Assembly: GCF_902459465.1 (NCBI RefSeq)
Contig: NC_047065.1
Location: 13,493,634-13,557,633, forward strand
From: Asterias rubens
Taxonomy: Eukaryota; Echinodermata; Asteroidea; Forcipulatida; Asteriidae
Length of the DNA stretch: 64,000 nucleotides
Reading direction: 5' to 3'
A program made the position numbers and the translations under genes. Under the pieces are notes generated by a model. It saw nothing but the letters and a program-made list of their open reading frames with translations. It was not told the origin of the DNA and did not search any database. Below are positions 59,831 to 64,000 of the stretch, piece after piece (position 1 is the first letter of the stretch; each line of letters opens with the position of its first letter).

Positions 59831-61440
59831 AACTTTTATAAAAGAGAAGCGTGTTTGTGTATGAATTTGTTTTATTATTTTTATTTTGCAATTCTTCATA
59901 CTTATCATCAGGTTTACTTTAGACATGTTTAGACCACACCTGACCATTTTTAAAAATTATTTAATCTTCTTTTTTGGGGGGGTGGGGAGGGGGTAAACAA
60001 ATTTTTGACAATGAAGGCTAATTCCAAGTTCAATTCAAAACGGTTAAATAAATAGATAGTTACAAATGGGATGCGAAGGTCAATCGTAATATTAGTAAAA
60101 TGGTGCGTTCACTGGTTGCAGCGTCAGAATTGTTGGCCCTCTTGTTCCTATAGGTGTCTGCAAATACAGTTGGTCTGTCGGATTTGTGAGTTGATCCGTG
60201 TTTCCCCACCCCCCTTTTTTAAGAAATGCCCCCTGTAGTCTTTGTGCCCCGCCTACCTCTAACTCTTCCCCCACACATAGCATAGCTACCCCATGCTACT
60301 ATGTTGCTACTATTCTGTTTACTCTAATATTAGTCAAATTGCTTCAGCAGGAAGTTCTTAGTAATAACATAGACAGAAATCAATTAAACACCCTTTTTTT
60401 GTTAAAAAAGTTTTAGCAGTGTAACCGTAGCCACAGCCACCGCGAATGGATACGGCTTCGTTTAAACTAGTCTGGTCCCTGTCATATTGTGGCAGCTGAT
60501 TGCCACGTTATTGCATACGTAGATGTAGCGGGAGCCCGACAAGTTGTGGCCGTCGACCCCACTTGTTAACTGGTGCTCGATCCCGCCTTATAACAATGCG
60601 TACAATTACATTTGAGCCTGTAGTGTGAGAACGTTTGTTATGTCAGTCAAGCGCAAGTGTGTGATACTGTTGTGTAGGAAGCTCGAAGACGAGTTAATTT
60701 TCCCCCAGCCCAGTTGCCGAATTTTCTATCAAATTCTTACAGCTGGCGACCTATTTACAGTAGAACGAGTAGGACTCAATCGATCAGGTAATAAAAAATG
60801 TGTAAATTGTAATGCGTATTCCCGTTTGTACACCCGGCCGCGCGCCGCAGCCATTGGTAGCTGCGTGAACGAAGAAGAAAACACAAAATGTTGCATTGAG
60901 GATAGACTAGACTAGAGGAGTGACCACACAACACTGAATGACCATTGAGTTGAGGTTGAATGATGACACACACACTCGTGACACTGCTGTCATAATCATC
61001 AGTCGGGTCGGGGCCTTAAATTTTAACCTGTTTGCTCTGGACTGGAATTAAAACGATTGTTTTCCTGTTGGGTGGAGTGTTGTTCGTCGTCTCGTTCAGA
61101 ATAAAAGCAACTTTTTTTAATTAACCAAACTAGTTGCGATCACGTAACCCTCCTCCTAACTTGCTAACTGCTAAGCTAACATAGTAACTAATCCATTTCA
61201 TTTGTTGATGATTTTGTTACTTTTATAAGCGGTTCTGCTAAAAGCCTACAACAAGCTGACAAGTCCAGAGCGCTGACAACACGCCGACAACAAGTTTTAC
61301 TTTACTTTTAAATACCCCCAAAACGGCAAATAATCCATAGATATATTAGAACTATGTGCGCTTTGTAATATAAACATAAATATAATGGACAAACTTCACG
61401 AAAAGTGTGAATTTTTAACCAGAAAAAAAACTTAACTTCC
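59831..61440. other. Spacer upstream of VPS9D1
   Basis: No recognisable gene. A 96-codon frame at 60625-60915 (beginning MRTFVMSVKRKC) has no clear family; its basic start is only weakly like pogo/Tigger transposases. Sequence at 60430-60620 and 60800-61100 is GC-richer than its surroundings. Confidence 0.5.
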
Positions 61441-61610
61441 ACGGAAAGCGGTCGGACGCCATCTTGGCTTAAAAACCATGTTTGGACCAGTCCATTATGA
61501 TACGGGTAGATTAAGCGCTTATCAACAACAGAGGGCGGGCGTCATGTGAAGACCTTCCCTGCAGTAGACCTTTCCGCAAATACCATTGCGCAAGCGCAAA
61601 CTGTTGAATG
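61441..61610 (+). promoter_or_regulatory. VPS9D1 promoter candidate
   Basis: GCCATCTTGG at 61458-61467 is a good YY1 motif (reverse of CCAAGATGGC). TTGCGCAAGCGCAAA near 61587 resembles NRF-1 sites. These suggest a TATA-less start about 1.3 kb before the first coding exon, with a spliced 5' UTR. Confidence 0.4.
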
Positions 61611-61671
61611 AGGTGCATGCTGGTCTAGCTAGTGATCAACTTTGATAGCTAGCTAGACCAGCATGCACCTC
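61610..61671. repeat. 62-base near-perfect hairpin
   Basis: Arms of 22 bases (GAGGTGCATGCTGGTCTAGC then TA, and its exact reverse complement, 61650-61671) enclose an 18-base loop that pairs further (GATCAA with TTGATA). It stands alone; I found no second copy in the window. Its size fits a small-RNA precursor or a tiny foldback element. Confidence 0.9.
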
Positions 61672-61739
61672 CATCCACGTCTATCTGGAGTGCGTTTTAA
61701 TTATTGTTAGTTAGTAATTACCCCGCCTAGGCAGTTGCA

Positions 61740-62040
61740 GGCATTTTCCCATAATTTAAGGCCTCGGCAGTTGCAGGCCAATCTAATTTGCATTGTACCA
61801 CAAAAATAGTATACTTTGGCCATTGTGTGTCATCACCGTTTCCTGATTGGAGAATTTTCCGGGACCTCATCTTTTGAGAGGGCATTTTCCATTTAAATTT
61901 ACGAAGGATGCTGCCATTTGAAAATCTTATTTTAAAGGTATACAGGAAGCTTTTGAAGGGGCACCAACTCCGACATCAGGGCCAGGGGTAACAGAAGATC
62001 CATGGCCTCTGTATAGTTCAAGGCCTGAAACTGTCTAGTA
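61740..62040 (-). repeat. Inverted copy of the CCTTGGTGCCCTT-type repeat
   Basis: AAGGCCTCGGCAGTTGCAGG, GAGGGCATTTTCCATT and GAAGGGGCACCAACTCC match, on the minus strand, words of the segment at 25740-26060. Boundaries are unclear. Confidence 0.45.
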
Positions 62041-62254
62041 CTCCTAGAACTATATGAGGTTTGTTTGCTATTGTCTCCATGACTGATAGCGGAATGAACC
62101 TAATTGGAAGGAGTAGATAACCTGTCTTGTCATGCAATACAATCCAACTTCCAAGAATCCATACAGCATCATTGTGATCTATCCATGTGAATACCCAGGC
62201 ATCACCCTGGACTAGACACTCTTATACAAGCAGCATATTGACAATAAGCCTGTG

Positions 62255-62585
62255 CTACTAGTGTCAAAGTCGCAACTATTGATTGCTCAGTCGAGTCGCA
62301 ACTACTGTTTTTCAACTAGTTGATATAGTACTTGGTTAATCGTGCAGCCATGACTACGACAAAAATAGTTGCGACTACCTGCTTGGTGAACACCGATTGT
62401 ACTTACAAAACACAATCACACACCAGTGGCAGTGGGTGACACAATCCTTCAATCGTTTTACCATTAATTTTAATATATTTTAGTCAAACATCCATCTTGG
62501 GAAAAACTAGCTTAGTTGCTACTAGTGTCCAAGTCACTAGTCGCTAGTAGAGTAGTAAATTTCACTAGTCGACCAATAGACCTCA
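62255..62585. repeat. ACTAGTCG-rich inverted repeat
   Basis: CTACTAGTGTCAAAGTCGCA and TGCTACTAGTGTCCAAGTCA occur at its two ends, with AGTTGCGACTA and GTCGCAACTA inverted inside. It may be a decayed hAT-type element. It lies about 270 bases upstream of VPS9D1 coding exon 1. Confidence 0.5.
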
Positions 62586-62850
62586 GGTAAAGTGAGAACC
62601 AAAAACAAACTTTTTTTGTTTTACTTTTAAGTTCTCATGTCAAGGAGTACCAGTGCCACGCTCCGGTCAACTGCGATTAGTTATTATGCCAATTTTTTCT
62701 CATTGGCAATGTGTAAATCAAGATGAATTAGGCTCCAACATGTATTTGTACCAATATTCTTATCAATAATAATTTATGAATCTATCAATACCAACAGATC
62801 CAATGGTCATAGTGTGAAATCCTGACAGTCTTGTATAGTCTTTCACAAAA

Positions 62851-64000
62851 ATGTCTATGGAGGGACATTTGCAGTCGGCAATGAAGGCTGTTGGCAAGGC
62901 TATCAAGCTCGACGGTGATGGCAACAGTAGGGTAAGTGATCATTTCGCTATATTTATCATTTTAAATAAATAGAACCTTTAAGCTCTTTATAGTGTGATG
63001 TTATTGTTGACGGCGCAAACAAGGTGGCCAGCGCCTACTCTACCCTGAGTACATCGGAAGATTAGTTTCTCCGGATTTTTCTGCTCTCCAGGCTTGAGAT
63101 TCAGAGAATAGCACAAGACAGAAGAGAATGGGAAAAGCTTGTGTTCGCCTGCTGTTTAGCCGACTGATGATGATGATGATGTTATTGTGGCCATAGCTCA
63201 GTGGCTAAATTAATAATTTAATAATTTAGGGGGCTAATCATCCTTACTCGCAGCTAAGAGCTGAATTGGGAAGGACGCGGCTACAACGTGTTCGAGAAGT
63301 AGGCATGCAAGGGTGCCTTTGGCTGCCAGCCACATCAACCCATTATGACCACGGAGCACAGCCAAGATCGAAAGTGTTTGATTTTTTCGAAGGGAGGAAA
63401 ACTGGATGGTCTGGAAAACCCTTGTGGCACAGCAGAGAACCAACGCACAACTCAACTCACATATGGCCCTGTCCGGGAATTGAACCGGGGTCACCTTGAA
63501 GAGAGGCGAGCGCTTTACGCACAAGCCAACCATGCCACCCTGAATAACCCTAAATACTATCCTGACTACAATGTAGACGATAGTTTGTTAAAAGGTACTT
63601 GTAGGGTTGATTATCAAAAGGTACATGTAGGGTCATAAATTGGTAAAAACTCTGAAAAGTAAGAATCATAAAAACTTTCTTGAAATTCCTTATTTTAATT
63701 TTATCTTCAGGAGGCATACTTCAGGTATCTTGCCTGCATTCAGTACATCTCACAAGTACTACTACAAGAAGCCAAAAATCAAGGTGAGTCAAAAACACAA
63801 ACCACTCAATTTTCTTGATTCAATAGTATTAATGATTGCAAATGGTCATATATGCGAGGGTGTAAATGGCCAACCCTGAAAGTAAACCAGTCTTTTCACG
63901 TTCTGATGAACAAATTTGTAAATCTCCCTGATATATTGGAAATGTTTTCCCTATTATGTTAGTCATCGAACATGAAACTTGTCCATGACGGATGCTTTAC
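62851..64000 (+). CDS. VPS9D1: VPS9 domain-containing protein 1, first two coding exons (partial)
   Basis: Coding exons are 62851-62931 and 63711-63783; the next donor is GTGAGT and the gene continues past the window. The 51 visible residues (HLQSAMKAVGKAIKLD, then REAYFRYLACIQYISQVLLQ) closely follow human VPS9D1 (LQSAMKLANGAIELD, then REAYTEYLRSIHYISQVLLE). This N-terminal part is an MIT-like three-helix region; the C-terminal VPS9 domain, predicted to act on Rab5-type GTPases, is outside the window. The start ATG is the first in frame, and a second Met follows two codons later. Because only 51 residues are seen, another MIT-domain protein cannot be wholly excluded. Confidence 0.85.
63205..63540 (-). 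mobile_element. tRNA-derived SINE (S4), VPS9D1 intron 1
   Basis: On the minus strand the head (63540 to 63465) reads GGCATGGTTGGCTTGTGCG, then AAGCGCTCGCC and the B box CGGTTCAATTCCCGG, close to a tRNA. The body has GAGTTGAGTTGTGCGTTGG, TTGGTTCTC and CAGTTTTCCTCCC. A TAATTT-rich and (ATC)n tail lies near 63160-63235. It is not a functional tRNA gene: it lacks a full acceptor stem. Confidence 0.75.

Noticed and set aside
60625..60915. 96-codon frame as a small gene or pogo-like transposase start
   Set aside because: Only a weak basic N-terminus is suggestive; there is no domain, no continuing exon and no conserved motif.
63465..63540. Functional tRNA gene
   Set aside because: The B box is good but the acceptor stem does not pair and a SINE body follows.

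Overview
The window is animal nuclear DNA. It has AT-rich spacers, phased GT-AG introns and dense short inverted-repeat transposons. Four multi-exon genes, all on the + strand, were rebuilt exon by exon from splice sites and reading frame. They are best matched to metazoan dysbindin (DTNBP1, 3021-13086), acinus (ACIN1, 16632-34303), the centrosomal protein CEP89 (38951-58435) and the first two coding exons of VPS9D1 (62851 to beyond the right edge). The repeat types (GGGCCCAATTTCATAGAGC foldbacks, a large TTAA-flanked repeat group, tRNA-derived SINEs) suggest an echinoderm, most likely a sea star. That species guess is inference. The protein identities are much firmer.

Layout: 1-2943 is AT-rich sequence upstream of dysbindin with repeats and perhaps a non-coding leader exon. 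3021-13086 holds 11 dysbindin coding exons (395 aa), with a 3' UTR to about 14.3 kb. 14.3-16.6 kb is a repeat-packed spacer with a near-perfect 100-bp palindrome. 16632-34303 holds 16 acinus coding exons (1075 aa) with SAP, RRM and RNPS1-SAP18-binding regions. 34.3-38.9 kb is a spacer. 38951-58435 holds 18 CEP89 coding exons (976 aa). 58.4-62.8 kb contains the CEP89 3' UTR and the likely VPS9D1 promoter. The four genes do not form a pathway: they serve lysosome-related organelle biogenesis (BLOC-1), splicing and exon-junction biology (ASAP/PSAP), centriole distal appendages and cilia, and endosomal Rab signalling.

Most of the non-coding sequence is explained by repeats. The dominant group is 300-400-bp elements bounded by TTAA, several sharing the same interior under different terminal repeats, with about 18 full or partial copies. 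Nested insertions give direct evidence of target-site choice and relative age. Other repeats are GGGCCC foldbacks, a GC-loop foldback group, a hAT-like MITE with an 8-bp target duplication, SINEs with Pol III B boxes, 3' tails of non-LTR retrotransposons, and tandem arrays (117 bp x5, 52 bp x4, (ATT)65). I saw no bacterial-type operon, CRISPR array, viral genome or novel multi-gene system. The most interesting signals are the TTAA element group, an orphan duplicate of part of CEP89 exon 2 differing only at third codon positions, an in-frame retrotransposon tail after CEP89 exon 7, a DEMD caspase-type motif in acinus, and several long hairpins.
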